NCBI GenBank assembly: GCA_963728165.1
Contig: CAVSIY010000007.1
Coordinates: forward strand, 558,001 to 622,000
Reading direction: 5' to 3'
From: Hyphomicrobium_A sp963728165
GTDB lineage: Bacteria > Pseudomonadota > Alphaproteobacteria > Rhizobiales > Hyphomicrobiaceae
Length of the DNA stretch: 64,000 nucleotides
Part shown: in pieces, positions 8,474 to 17,479 of the stretch
How the letters are laid out: every line of letters begins with the position of its first letter
Numbering within the stretch: position 1 is the stretch's first letter
Made by a program: the position numbers and the translations under genes
The notes under the pieces: model-generated
The model's database searches: none
The model's input: only the letters and a program-made list of their open reading frames with translations
Told to the model about the DNA's origin: nothing

Positions 8474-9058
8474 ATGATCCGCTCAAACCGCACGCAGGCG
8501 ATCTTCGCAGTGCTCTTATGCGCGGCAACCGTGCTCGTAGGTGCAGTCGCCGCCGTGGCGACAACCAAGGACGAGACGCCGTTCGGCAAGCACGATCCCT
8601 GGATGCCCGAATGGATGATGCGCGAGCCGGGCGGACCAGGCCCCATGTCGCCGACCATGACGGCGCGCATGTTGCGGCACTCGGAGTTCCTGAACTTCGG
8701 CGTGCCCAAGGCCTATGAGGACGCCCAGTCGACGGTGACGCCCGACTCCAAGGTGATCGCCGAGGGCCGCGCGCTTTACCTGAAGAATTGCGGCGCCTGC
8801 CACGGCCCCGACGGCTTGGGTGACGGTGATGCGGGCCAGTCGCTGTCGCCGTCGCCGGCGGTGCTCGCCTTCATGATCACGCGGCCGATCGCCGTCGACC
8901 GCTATCTCCTGTGGTCGATCTCCGACGGCGGGGCGCAGTTCGGCTCCGAGATGCCGGCCTTCAAGGAAACGCTGACGCAACAGGAGATCTGGGACATCGT
9001 CGCCTACATGCGCGCAGGATTCCCCGGCATGGACTTGGAGATGCCAGAGCAGAAGTAG
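8474..9058 (+). CDS. Class I cytochrome c (monohaem)
   Basis: A 194-residue periplasmic c-type cytochrome. Residues 1-30 form a signal or anchor segment. The single haem site CGACH is at about residues 105-109, and a distal Met in SEMPAF (about residue 160) is the likely sixth ligand. The C-terminal helix QQEIWDIVAYMRAGFPG is typical of cytochrome_CBB3-type c domains. The N-terminal 70 residues, rich in Met and Pro (PWMPEWMMREPGGPGPM), are unusual. The electron-transfer partner is not visible nearby. Start ATG 8474. Confidence 0.85.
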   Translation: MIRSNRTQAIFAVLLCAATVLVGAVAAVATTKDETPFGKHDPWMPEWMMREPGGPGPMSPTMTARMLRHSEFLNFGVPKAYEDAQSTVTPDSKVIAEGRALYLKNCGACHGPDGLGDGDAGQSLSPSPAVLAFMITRPIAVDRYLLWSISDGGAQFGSEMPAFKETLTQQEIWDIVAYMRAGFPGMDLEMPEQK

Positions 9059-9082
9059 CCGCTCGCGGCACGAGGAGGGCAC

Positions 9083-9544
9083 ATGGTCCGCGTCATCGGC
9101 ATCGACCACATCTCGCTCCGGGTCGGCGACTACGCCAAGTCGAAGACCTTCTACGGCAAGCTCATGCCGTTCCTCGGCTTCAAGGTGCTCGACGAGTACC
9201 CCGACGCGATGGGCTGGACCAACGGCAAGACGCGGCTGTGGATCGGCCAGGCCGACGCCGAGGGCAGAAAGCACAAGCATCGCATCGGCGACATCGGCTT
9301 TCACCACTATGCCTTCGAGCTCGAAAGCCGCAAGGACGTCGACGCGCTGCAGGCCTTCGTGAAGAAGCTCGGCGCCAAGATTGTCGATCCCGCCGGCGAG
9401 TACTACGACGACTATTACGCGGTATTCTTCCTCGACCCCGACGGCCTCAAGCTCGAAGGCATGAAATGGGGCGAGCGCCAGGCGGCCGAGGCGAAGAAGA
9501 AAGCGGCGCGCAAAAAGAAGACGGCCGCCAAGAGGGCCACCTGA
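9083..9544 (+). CDS. VOC-family protein with lysine-rich tail
   Basis: A 153-residue glyoxalase/bleomycin-resistance type protein: IDHISLRVGDYAKSKTFYG at the N-terminus with the His ligand, FHHYAFELESRKDVD in the middle, and FFLDPDGLKLEGM with the C-terminal Glu. The last 20 residues are an AK-rich tail (KKKAARKKKTAAKR), perhaps for nucleic-acid or membrane contact. The gene begins 24 bp after the cytochrome c stop behind GAGGAGGG, so it is probably co-transcribed. Substrate unknown. Confidence 0.85.
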   Translation: MVRVIGIDHISLRVGDYAKSKTFYGKLMPFLGFKVLDEYPDAMGWTNGKTRLWIGQADAEGRKHKHRIGDIGFHHYAFELESRKDVDALQAFVKKLGAKIVDPAGEYYDDYYAVFFLDPDGLKLEGMKWGERQAAEAKKKAARKKKTAAKRAT

Positions 9545-9655
9545 ACTGCTGACAAAAGACCTGAGAGTCGCAATCGTGACGCGCGGCGCCGTTCAGGATT
9601 TGGTTGCGAATAGGCCTCATGACTGTGGGGTGACGCCGATCGTGAAGAGGCCCAC

Positions 9656-10489
9656 ATGGATTTTCGCTCCGAGTTTGCGGTCCAACCCGGTGAGGACCTG
9701 AAGCTCGCCAAGATCGACCCCGGCTACCACGGGCCTCACGGCAGTGAGGACGAGGCGAAGGACGACCTCGACCGCTACAGGGAGACGATCAGCAAGCTGC
9801 AGCGCACGCTCTACGGCGACCGCTCCAAAGCGTTGCTCATCGTGCTGCAGGGCATCGACGGGGCCGGCAAGGACGGCACCTGCTGGCACGTCATCAGCGC
9901 CATGGATCCGCAGGGCGTCAAGGTCACCGGCTTCAAGCAGCCGACGACCGAGGAGCTGGCGCACGATTTCCTGTGGCGCATTCACCCGCACGCGCCTGCC
10001 AAGGGCGAGATCGCGGTCTTCAACCGCTCGCACTACGAGGACGTGCTCATCGCGCGCGTGCACGAGCTGGTGCCCAAGCCCATGTGGGCGGCGCGCTACG
10101 ACATCATCAACGCGTTCGAGGGGCTCCTTCACGAGCAGAACGCCACCACCATCCTCAAGTTCTTCCTCTACATCTCCGAGGAGGAGCAGCTCGAGCGCTT
10201 CAAGCACCGTCTCGATGATCCGGCGCGGCAGTGGAAAATCTCCAAGGCCGACTACAGCGAGCGCGAGCGCTGGGACGACTACATCGCCGCGTTCGAGGCA
10301 GCCTTGTCCAAATGCACAACCAAGCACGCGCCCTGGTACGTGATCCCGTCGAACCACAAGTGGTTCCGCAATCTCGCCGTGTCGCAGATCATCGCCGACA
10401 CGCTTCAAGATATGCACCCCCACTGGCCCGCGCCGACGGTCGACCTTGAAGAGATCCGCCGCCTCTACCACGGCGCCGCGGGCACCTAG
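9656..10489 (+). CDS. Polyphosphate kinase 2 family protein (PPK2)
   Basis: A 277-residue PPK2-type nucleotide kinase that uses polyphosphate to phosphorylate nucleotides (AMP/ADP or GDP). Walker A is GIDGAGKDGT at about residues 65-74. The lid/Walker B region is FNRSHYEDVLIARVH, a form typical of the class III PPK2 enzymes that accept AMP and ADP. The motif DDPARQWKIS and the ending KWFRNLAVSQIIADTL are also typical. The length is normal. Class assignment by motif only. Stand-alone gene. Confidence 0.88.
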   Translation: MDFRSEFAVQPGEDLKLAKIDPGYHGPHGSEDEAKDDLDRYRETISKLQRTLYGDRSKALLIVLQGIDGAGKDGTCWHVISAMDPQGVKVTGFKQPTTEELAHDFLWRIHPHAPAKGEIAVFNRSHYEDVLIARVHELVPKPMWAARYDIINAFEGLLHEQNATTILKFFLYISEEEQLERFKHRLDDPARQWKISKADYSERERWDDYIAAFEAALSKCTTKHAPWYVIPSNHKWFRNLAVSQIIADTLQDMHPHWPAPTVDLEEIRRLYHGAAGT

Positions 10490-10540
10490 CGCTCGGGCTC
10501 GCGCCCCGGGGGCCCGGCACGCTTAACATTCGGCAGCTGC

Positions 10541-10558
10541 CTACGCCTTACGACGTAG
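10541..10558. promoter_or_regulatory. Inverted CTACG...CGTAG repeat upstream of the epimerase gene
   Basis: CTACG and CGTAG form an inverted pair with 8 bases between them, 148 bp upstream of the first polysaccharide gene. The left half reads CTACGCC, a 7-mer that recurs upstream of many genes of this cluster. Candidate operator, not proven. Confidence 0.35.
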
Positions 10559-10705
10559 CCGGCCTCTTTTTCATGCCGCTCTCGGTCGTCGGGCGGCCCT
10601 CCCCCTGTCCTTATTCGTTGCTAGTCGCTCTCCTCCGCCTGACGCATTGTCCCGGCAGCCAAGTACGGCCCATCCCCTCTATTCCGGCGTCACGGGAGCG
10701 CATCC

Positions 10706-11750
10706 ATGAAAGTATTTCTCACTGGTCATCGCGGCTACATCGGCACGGTCATGACGCCGTTGCTGCTCGAGGCCGGCCACGATGTCATCGGCTGCGACAG
10801 CGATCTCTACGAGCGCTGCACCTTCGATGCCGGCGGGACGATCGTCGACGTGCCCACCATATCGAAGGACGTGCGCGACCTGGAGAAGAGCGATCTCAAG
10901 GGCGTCGACGCCGTCATTCACCTCGCTGCCCTCTCCAACGACCCGCTCGGCAACCTCAACCCCGACATCACCTACTCGATCAACCACCGCGCTTCCGTGC
11001 GCCTGGCCAAGGTCGCCAAGGATGCCGGCGTCGGCCGCTTCCTGCTCGCCTCCTCGTGCTCCAACTACGGCCAGGCCGGCGACGATCTCGTGGACGAGAC
11101 GGCCGAGCTGAGCCCCGTCACCGCCTACGGCCAGTCCAAGGTGTGGTCGGAGCGCGGCATCGCCCCGCTCGCCGACGACAGCTTCTGCCCCACCTATCTG
11201 CGCCCGGCCACGGCCTACGGCCTGTCGCCGCGCATGCGCTTCGACATCGTCTTGAACAACCTCGTCGCCTGGGCCGTCACCACCGGGCGGATCTACCTGA
11301 AGTCGGATGGGTCGCCGTGGCGCCCGATCGTGCACATCGAGGACATCTCGCGCGCCTTCATCGCCGCGCTGGCCGCTCCCCGCGAGAAGGTGCTCAACGA
11401 GGCGTTCAACGTCGGCTCGACCACGCAGAACTACCGCATCCGCGAGATCGCCGACATCGTCGCCGAGGTCGTGCCCGGCTGCCGCCTCGAGTTCGCGGAC
11501 GATGCCGGACCCGACACGCGCTGCTATCGCGTGAGCTTCGACAAGATCGCCCGCGTGCTGCCGGACTTCAAGCCGCAGTGGGACGCGCGCAAGGGGGCCG
11601 AGCAGGTCTATGAGGCCTACCGCTCACTCCGGGCTCACGCTCGAGGAGTTCGAAGGCCCGCGCTATCAGCGCATCAGCCACATCAAGAAGCTGATCGCCG
11701 ACGGCATTCTCGACGGCGCGCTGAGGCACGTGAAGCGTGCTGCGGCCTGA
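10706..11750 (+). pseudogene. NAD-dependent nucleotide-sugar epimerase/dehydratase, frameshifted at the 3' end
   Basis: Extended short-chain dehydrogenase acting on a nucleotide sugar. The NAD-binding motif is TGHRGYIG (residues 6-13), the catalytic Tyr-Lys pair is in TAYGQSK, and the substrate region is NEAFNVGSTTQNYRI. In the written frame the end runs on as Arg-rich nonsense past 11624. Removing one base near 11624-11628 gives SSGLTLEEFEGPRYQRI and a stop at 11748-11750, for 347 residues, the usual length. As the missing part is the C-terminus, activity might survive. First gene of the sugar-nucleotide block, overlapping the DUF4910 gene. Confidence 0.8.
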
Positions 11751-13116
11751 TACGAGCGCGGCGGACGGCGCCCGCTCGGATGCCCGCCCGAGCTGCGGGC
11801 CCGATCGCCGCGCCGCTCAGCAAGACGAGCATCCAGAGGCGGTGGGGCGGCGCATCTACGACCTCGCCGCCGAGCTCTACCCCATCTGCCGCAGCATCAC
11901 CGGCGACGGCGTGCGCCAGTCGCTCAAGATCCTCGGCCGCCACGTCGACATCGAGACCAGCGAGGTGCCGACGGGCACCCAGGTCTTCGACTGGACAATC
12001 CCGCGTGAGTGGAACATTCGCGCTGCCTACATCGAGAACGAGCGCGGCGAGCGCGTCCTCGATTTTCGCGCGTCGAGCCTGCACGTCTTGAACTACAGCG
12101 CGCCCGTGCGCGCCGTGCTGCCGCTGGACGAGCTGAAAAAGCACATCTACACCCTGCCGGAGCAGCCCGACCTCATTCCTTACCGCACCTCCTACTACGA
12201 GGAGCGCTGGGGCTTCTGCATGAGCCACCGGGCGCTGCAAGCGCTGCCGCCCGGCGCCTACACCGCCGTCATCGACTCGACGCTCACCGACGGCAGCCTC
12301 ACCTACGGCGAGCACGTCGTTGCCGGTGCGAGCGAGGATGAGGTGCTGCTGTCGGCGCACATCTGCCACCCCTCGCTGGCGAATGACAACTGCTCAGGCC
12401 TGGCGCTGCTGACCATGCTTGCCCAGGAGCTCGGCCGCCGCCGCCCGCGGCTCACCTACCGCTTCGTGTTCGCGCCGGGGACGATCGGCGCCATCACCTG
12501 GCTTGCGCGCAACGAGGGACGCGTCGGGCGCATCAAGCACGGCCTCGTCGTCTCGTGTGTCGGCGACGCCGGCGGTCCCACCTATAAGAGGAGCCGCCGC
12601 GGCGATGCTCTGATCGACCGGGCGATGGCGCACGTCCTGAAGCATGCCGCGCCCGCAGCCGTGATCGAGGATTTCAGCCCCTACGGCTACGACGAGCGCC
12701 AGTACTGCTCGCCCGGCTTCAATCTGCCGGTCGGGTCGTTCGAGCGCAGCAAATACGGCACCTTCCCCGAGTATCACACCTCCGCCGACGACCTCGACCT
12801 CATCGCGGCCGAGCATCTCGATCACTCCTACCGGCTGATCCTGTCGGCGATCGACATCCTCGAGAAGGACCGCGTTCTGGTGAGCACGGCGCCCAAGTGC
12901 GAGCCGGCGCTGGGGAAGCGCGGGCTCTATGCCACCGTTGGCGGCGACAAAGCGGCTGCCGCCAGCAACATGGCCATGCTGTGGGTCCTCAATCTCGGCG
13001 ACGGGGCGCACTCGCTGCTCGACATCGCCGAGCGCTCCGGCATGACTTTCGCCGTGATCGATGCGGCGGCGGCGCGCTTGGAGGCCGCGGGGCTGCTTGC
13101 GGCACCGGCGATTTAA
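11737..13116 (+). CDS. DUF4910 / aminopeptidase-like domain protein
   Basis: A 459-residue protein of the DUF4910 (DUF2172) family. It has a peptidase-M28-like core with LSAHICHPSLANDNCSG (His and Asp candidates for metal binding), followed by FVFAPGTIGAITWLARNE, FEDFSPYGYDERQYCSPG-like sequence and YHTSADDLDLI. Members sit in polysaccharide clusters beside sugar epimerases and PIG-L proteins, and may remove an amide-linked group, but no reaction is established to my knowledge. A winged-helix-like C-terminal tail follows. Start GTG 11737 overlaps the repaired epimerase end by 14 bp; it is the least certain part of the call. Confidence 0.8.
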   Translation: MLRPDTSAADGARSDARPSCGPDRRAAQQDEHPEAVGRRIYDLAAELYPICRSITGDGVRQSLKILGRHVDIETSEVPTGTQVFDWTIPREWNIRAAYIENERGERVLDFRASSLHVLNYSAPVRAVLPLDELKKHIYTLPEQPDLIPYRTSYYEERWGFCMSHRALQALPPGAYTAVIDSTLTDGSLTYGEHVVAGASEDEVLLSAHICHPSLANDNCSGLALLTMLAQELGRRRPRLTYRFVFAPGTIGAITWLARNEGRVGRIKHGLVVSCVGDAGGPTYKRSRRGDALIDRAMAHVLKHAAPAAVIEDFSPYGYDERQYCSPGFNLPVGSFERSKYGTFPEYHTSADDLDLIAAEHLDHSYRLILSAIDILEKDRVLVSTAPKCEPALGKRGLYATVGGDKAAAASNMAMLWVLNLGDGAHSLLDIAERSGMTFAVIDAAAARLEAAGLLAAPAI

Positions 13117-13131
13117 AGGCAAGAGCGGCGG

Positions 13132-13662
13132 CTAAGCCGCGAGACGGCCCCACGATCTGTCGCGCTCCGAGATCACCGTCACGGGCAGCGGCCAGCGGAT
13201 GCCGATGGTCGGGTCGTCGTAGCTGATACCCGTCGAGGCGGTGGGCTCGTAGAACGCCGAGATCAGGTAGTTGAGCTCGGCCGCATCCGTGAGCGTCTGG
13301 AAGCCGTGGGCGAAGCCCGCCGGAACATAGAGCTGACGCCGGTTCTCGGCCGACAGCTCGAAGCCTTGCCACACGCGGTAGGTGGGAGACGCGGGCCTGA
13401 GATCGACGATCACGTCGTAGATGGCGCCGGCGACGCAACTCACGATCTTCACCTCGGTGTGCGGCGCGGTCTGGTAGTGCATGCCGCGCAGCGTGCCCTT
13501 GCGCGCCGAGAACGAGCGGCTGTGCTGCACGAAACGCGTTTCCATCCCCCGCTCGGCGAAGTCGCGGGCGCAGAAGGTGCGGGCGAAGTAGCCGCGCTCA
13601 TCGTGGATCGGCTCGGGCTCCAGGAGCCAGGCGTCGGGAAAGCTCGTCTTGAGAAAGCGCAT
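13132..13662 (-). CDS. rfbC: dTDP-4-dehydrorhamnose 3,5-epimerase family protein
   Basis: A 176-residue RmlC-like cupin enzyme that epimerises C3/C5 of a 4-keto-6-deoxy nucleotide sugar. The catalytic region is TLRGMHYQTAPHTEVKIV (His and Lys), with IYDVIVDLRPASPTYRVWQG and the YVPAGFAHGFQTL loop that follow in all family members. Start ATG 13662. It is transcribed against its neighbours. No rmlA, rmlB or rmlD is in the window, while a glucose-1-phosphate cytidylyltransferase is, so the substrate may be a CDP-sugar rather than dTDP. That is inference. Confidence 0.85.
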   Translation of the reverse strand: MRFLKTSFPDAWLLEPEPIHDERGYFARTFCARDFAERGMETRFVQHSRSFSARKGTLRGMHYQTAPHTEVKIVSCVAGAIYDVIVDLRPASPTYRVWQGFELSAENRRQLYVPAGFAHGFQTLTDAAELNYLISAFYEPTASTGISYDDPTIGIRWPLPVTVISERDRSWGRLAA

Positions 13663-14010
13663 CTGACCTGAGGGCTCTTGGCTGGGATCGACGGCCCCGA
13701 GGCTAGCACCCGCAGGTGCGGCCGAGCACCTCTCCTTTGGGATCGTGCTTTCGGCTCGTTGGTCGATGCTGTGCGCCGCTCTACCGCCGACGAGGTAGGG
13801 GGCGACTTTCGGCGGAGGCAGCAGCGCGCCCGATCGTACGTCCACCTGAGCCATGCCTAGGTGCATTGGCCAAAGCGACATGGCGATTGGGCGCAAGATA
13901 CAATGCCGGCGGCGATGGCCAATGCACGCTCGACGAGCGGCCGCATGAGCCGACAACGCCCGCTGCGCCCTTCGCCGGGACAGTCACTCTCGCACTCGGG
14001 AGAAGCACCT
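13663..14010. other. Divergent promoter region
   Basis: 348 bp between rfbC (minus) and the glycoside hydrolase gene (plus). No gene is supported. It should contain both promoters. A short inverted pair CTACC/GGTAG lies near 13780-13800. The plus-strand gene has CGGGAGAAG as ribosome-binding site just before 14011. Confidence 0.35.
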
Positions 14011-15963
14011 ATGTCAGCTAGCCGTTCCATCAGCGCCATCTTTGCGGCGTGCGTGCTGCTCGCGGCACAGGGCCAGCCGGCATCGGCCGCGCATGCCAAT
14101 TTCGTGTGGGGGGTCAACGGGCATCCGTTCGTCTCCTACCCGGGCGTCTCGATGGAGACCCAGCTCGACACGATACGCGACCTGGGACTGACCTCCTATC
14201 GCGTCGACGTTCCCGACCGGAGCGCTGGTAGGGCCCTGAAATACCTGGTGGGCGAAGCCAAGTCCCGCGGGATCACCGTGCTTCCTGTGATCACGCCCGC
14301 ATACGACCTCGACAAGGAAACACCCGAAAGTCTCGAGAAGAAGGCCTACGATCTGGCATTTGCGGTGGTTTCGGATTTGAAGGGTCAGATCCAGGTCTGG
14401 GAGCTCGGAAACGAGCTCGAGAACTACGCGATCATCCGCGCCTGCGAGACGCGCGATGACGGCACCAAGTATCCTTGCACCATGGGCCTCGCCGGCGGGG
14501 TGTCGCCGCTCGATTATTTCGGACCGCGCTGGGCCAAGGTGAGCGCCGTGCTCAAGGGATTGACGCGGGGAGCCCTCGCGGCCGATCCAAGCATCCGCCG
14601 CGCTGTCGGAACGGCGGGCTGGGGCCATATCGGCGCCTTCGAGCGGATGAAGGCGGACGGCATCTCCTGGGAGATTTCCGTCTGGCACATGTACGGTGAG
14701 GACCCGGAATGGGCATTCAAAAAGCTGGCCGAATACCGGCATCCGATCTGGGTCACCGAGTTCAACAACCCCAACGGCAGCCGCAAGGGCGAGGAGGAGC
14801 AGGCCAAGGGTCTGGAACATGCGATGTCGCGCCTCGCTGAGTTGCGAAGCGCCTATGACGTCGAGGAGGCCCACATCTACGAGCTCATGGATGAACCTCA
14901 GTGGGGCGAGGACTACGAAGCCCACATGGGCCTCGTCGGGATGCGGAAGGACGAGCAGGGCCACTGGGGGCCGGGCGATCGCAAGGCCGCCTATGCCGCG
15001 GTTGCGCAGTACCTCGAGCGCACGGGCGCCAGGCCGCCGCGCGACGTCGTCAGGGCGCGTCAGTGCGTGATGACGCCATCAGCGAGCGCGCAGACCGTGG
15101 CGGCAGCACAAAGCGCCATACACGACGCCTATTGCCTCGTTCTGGGCCGCGACGCCGACGGCGCTGGAGCGGCGAGCTGGCTCTCCCGCTTGGCAGCGGG
15201 CATGCCGGCCGAGGAGCTGGTGATCGATCTGCTCAACAGCGACGAGTTCGCGTTCATCTACCAGGTGCCCAAGCTCTCTGCGACCGAGTACGTCACACTG
15301 GTGCATCGGCTCTTGCTCAACACCGATCCGCCCAAGGCGATGGTCGCCAAGTTTGTCGCCGATCTCCAGGCCAAGAAATCGCCTGCCGATTTCCAGCGGG
15401 CGCTCACCGCCTCCAAGGAGTTCCGCGCCCTCCATCCGGTACTGTTTGCGAAGCTGGCTCCCATCGCGCCGACGGCAGTGGTCGCTGCGCGCGAGGTGCC
15501 GCATTCCAAGCCCGAGGTGCGCCGCAACTGCGATCTCGGCGTCTTGGGGCTGCCCCTGCAGTTCGAGCGTGGCCAGATCCTCTACAGCTACTGCCTCGTT
15601 CTAGGCCGTTGGCCCGACGGTTACGGCCTCTCAACCTGGATCGGCCAGATGCGCGCAGGGCTTACGCTCGAGCAGTTCCTTTCAGGCCTGCTGGAGTCAC
15701 CTGAATTCGCCAATAAGTATCAGGTCGAAGCGCTCGATAACGCCGACTTTGTGACGCTGCTCTATCGGCTTCTGCTCGGTCGGGAGCCCGATGGCGACAG
15801 CCTCGATGCATATGTGACGAAACTCAGCGTCGGATTGCTGAGCCGGGGGGAGCTCGGCGAAGCCATGCTCGCTTCCGACGAGTTTCGCGCCAAGCAGGCC
15901 GCTCTTTTTACCGCTCTGAAGCCGGCGCGGGAGCGCGCCGATTTGAGCAAGGTGCAGCAATAG
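14011..15963 (+). CDS. Secreted glycoside hydrolase with two C-terminal DUF4214 modules
   Basis: A 650-residue exported protein. Signal peptide about residues 1-28. A (beta/alpha)8 hydrolase domain covers about residues 30-345, with the acid/base in WELGNELEN (Glu135) and the nucleophile in WVTEFNNP (Glu250), as in clan GH-A families. Two DUF4214 modules follow (about 370-480 and 525-640), each with the mark YCLVLGR-x-DG and a helix ending DEF or PEF. DUF4214 occurs in secreted and S-layer-associated proteins. Within the polysaccharide cluster it may trim or release the polymer. The ATG at 14011 is preferred because the signal peptide starts there. Confidence 0.82.
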   Translation: MSASRSISAIFAACVLLAAQGQPASAAHANFVWGVNGHPFVSYPGVSMETQLDTIRDLGLTSYRVDVPDRSAGRALKYLVGEAKSRGITVLPVITPAYDLDKETPESLEKKAYDLAFAVVSDLKGQIQVWELGNELENYAIIRACETRDDGTKYPCTMGLAGGVSPLDYFGPRWAKVSAVLKGLTRGALAADPSIRRAVGTAGWGHIGAFERMKADGISWEISVWHMYGEDPEWAFKKLAEYRHPIWVTEFNNPNGSRKGEEEQAKGLEHAMSRLAELRSAYDVEEAHIYELMDEPQWGEDYEAHMGLVGMRKDEQGHWGPGDRKAAYAAVAQYLERTGARPPRDVVRARQCVMTPSASAQTVAAAQSAIHDAYCLVLGRDADGAGAASWLSRLAAGMPAEELVIDLLNSDEFAFIYQVPKLSATEYVTLVHRLLLNTDPPKAMVAKFVADLQAKKSPADFQRALTASKEFRALHPVLFAKLAPIAPTAVVAAREVPHSKPEVRRNCDLGVLGLPLQFERGQILYSYCLVLGRWPDGYGLSTWIGQMRAGLTLEQFLSGLLESPEFANKYQVEALDNADFVTLLYRLLLGREPDGDSLDAYVTKLSVGLLSRGELGEAMLASDEFRAKQAALFTALKPARERADLSKVQQ

Positions 15964-15983
15964 CCTCGAGCTGCCCCCAAAGT

Positions 15984-15996
15984 CGTAGCTCCTACG
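15984..15996. promoter_or_regulatory. Inverted repeat CGTAG-CTC-CTACG
   Basis: Perfect 5-bp arms with a 3-base centre, 143 bp upstream of the aminotransferase start. It shares the CTACG core with other intergenic sites of this cluster. Could be an operator or a weak hairpin after the hydrolase stop. Confidence 0.3.
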
Positions 15997-16138
15997 CAGC
16001 ATTGCGAGGGCGACTTCGCCGAGCGCGCCGTGGATGCACCGGTTGGGAAAATGCGAGACTTGGCCGGGACTTGACCTGCCGCGAGCAAGCCGGTCCGCGG
16101 CTGTCGGGCTCGCCTACAACGAAGAAGGAGTGCGGAAC

Positions 16139-17479
16139 TTGAGCATACGCAGCTTGGAGATGAGCGCCTCGCGTCTCCTTCAGAAACGCGCTCACGAGCT
16201 GGTTCCGGGCGGCTGCCATACCTACGCCAAGGGCGACGATCAATACCCGCAGATCGCGCCGCCCTTCATCGCTCGCGGCTCTGGCTGCCACGTCTGGGAC
16301 ACCGACGGCAACGAGTACATCGAATACGGCATGGGCAACCGCGCCGTCGGGCTCGGGCATGCCTACGCGCCGGTCGTCGACGCGGTTCGCCAGGAGTTGA
16401 GCCGCGGATGCAATTTCACGCGGCCCTCCTCCATCGAGGTCGAATGTGCCGAGCAGTTCCTGAGCCTAATCGACAGCGCGGAGATGGTGAAGTTCTGCAA
16501 GGACGGCTCGGACGCGACGTCGGCCGCGGTCAAGATCTCGCGCGCCTATACGGGGCGCGACATGATCGCGCTCTGCGGCGACCATCCCTTCTTCTCCACC
16601 GACGACTGGTTCATCGGCACCACCGCCATGAACGCCGGCATCCCCGAGGCGATCAAGAGCCTGACCGTCAGCTTCCGCTACAACGATCTCGATTCGGTGC
16701 GCGCGCTGTTCGAGAAATATCCCGACCGCATCGCTGCCGTTATCCTCGAGCCGGCCCGCATGGAGGAGCCGCGCGACAATTTCCTCCACAAGTTGAAGGA
16801 TCTCTGTCACAGCCACGGCGCGCTCTTCATCCTCGACGAGATGATCACGGGCTTTCGTTGGCACGCCCGCGGTGCCCAGAAGCTCTATGGGATAAAGGCC
16901 GACCTCTCCTCCTTCGGCAAGGCCTTGGCCAACGGCTTTTCCGTCTCGGCGCTGGCGGGGCAGCGCGAGTTCATGCGTCTCGGCGGCCTCGATCATGTCG
17001 ACCGGCCGCGCGTGTTTCTGCTGTCGACGACGCATGGCGCGGAAACGCACGCGTTGGCCGCCGCCATCACAACGATGCAGATCTACCAGAGCGAGCCCGT
17101 CATCGAGCACCTCGAGCGTCAGGGCGAGCGGTTGAGATCGCTCGCCGAAGGCGTCATCCGCCACCATGGCCTGGAGGGCTACGTGGGGATGGTCGGCCGG
17201 TCGAGCTGCTTGCTCTATACGACGCTGGATCTCGACCACAAGCCCTCGCAGCCGTTGCGGACGCTGCTGTTGCAGGAGACGATACGCCGCGGCGTGCTGA
17301 TGCCCTCTCTGGTCGTGTCCTATTCGCACACCGACGAGGACATCGATCGCACCGTCGCCGCGCTCGATGGTGCGCTGGGCGTCTATCGCCAGGCGCTCGA
17401 TGGCGGCGTCGAACGGTTCCTGATCGGGCGCCCCTCCGAGCCGGTCATGCGCGCCTACAACACCGTCCCACGGTTCTGA
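16139..17479 (+). CDS. Class III aminotransferase (glutamate-1-semialdehyde aminotransferase-like)
   Basis: A 446-residue PLP enzyme of the glutamate-1-semialdehyde aminomutase subgroup. It shows GGCHTYAKGDDQYP near the start, SDATSAAVKISRAYTGR (phosphate pocket), FILDEMITGFR and the PLP lysine in SSFGKALANG. In this context it probably aminates a sugar or another precursor of the polymer rather than making haem. I chose TTG 16139 because AAGGAG lies 8 bp upstream. The ATG at 16160 abuts its only GGAG. The stop TGA is directly followed by the ATG of the next gene, so the pair is one operon. Confidence 0.82.
   Translation: MSIRSLEMSASRLLQKRAHELVPGGCHTYAKGDDQYPQIAPPFIARGSGCHVWDTDGNEYIEYGMGNRAVGLGHAYAPVVDAVRQELSRGCNFTRPSSIEVECAEQFLSLIDSAEMVKFCKDGSDATSAAVKISRAYTGRDMIALCGDHPFFSTDDWFIGTTAMNAGIPEAIKSLTVSFRYNDLDSVRALFEKYPDRIAAVILEPARMEEPRDNFLHKLKDLCHSHGALFILDEMITGFRWHARGAQKLYGIKADLSSFGKALANGFSVSALAGQREFMRLGGLDHVDRPRVFLLSTTHGAETHALAAAITTMQIYQSEPVIEHLERQGERLRSLAEGVIRHHGLEGYVGMVGRSSCLLYTTLDLDHKPSQPLRTLLLQETIRRGVLMPSLVVSYSHTDEDIDRTVAALDGALGVYRQALDGGVERFLIGRPSEPVMRAYNTVPRF

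Noticed and set aside
9744..10343. Long Arg/Ser/Thr-rich frames overlapping real genes, such as inside the PPK2 gene
   Set aside because: Low-complexity composition caused by high GC in the wrong frame; no start site, no family, and the overlapping frame is a clear enzyme.
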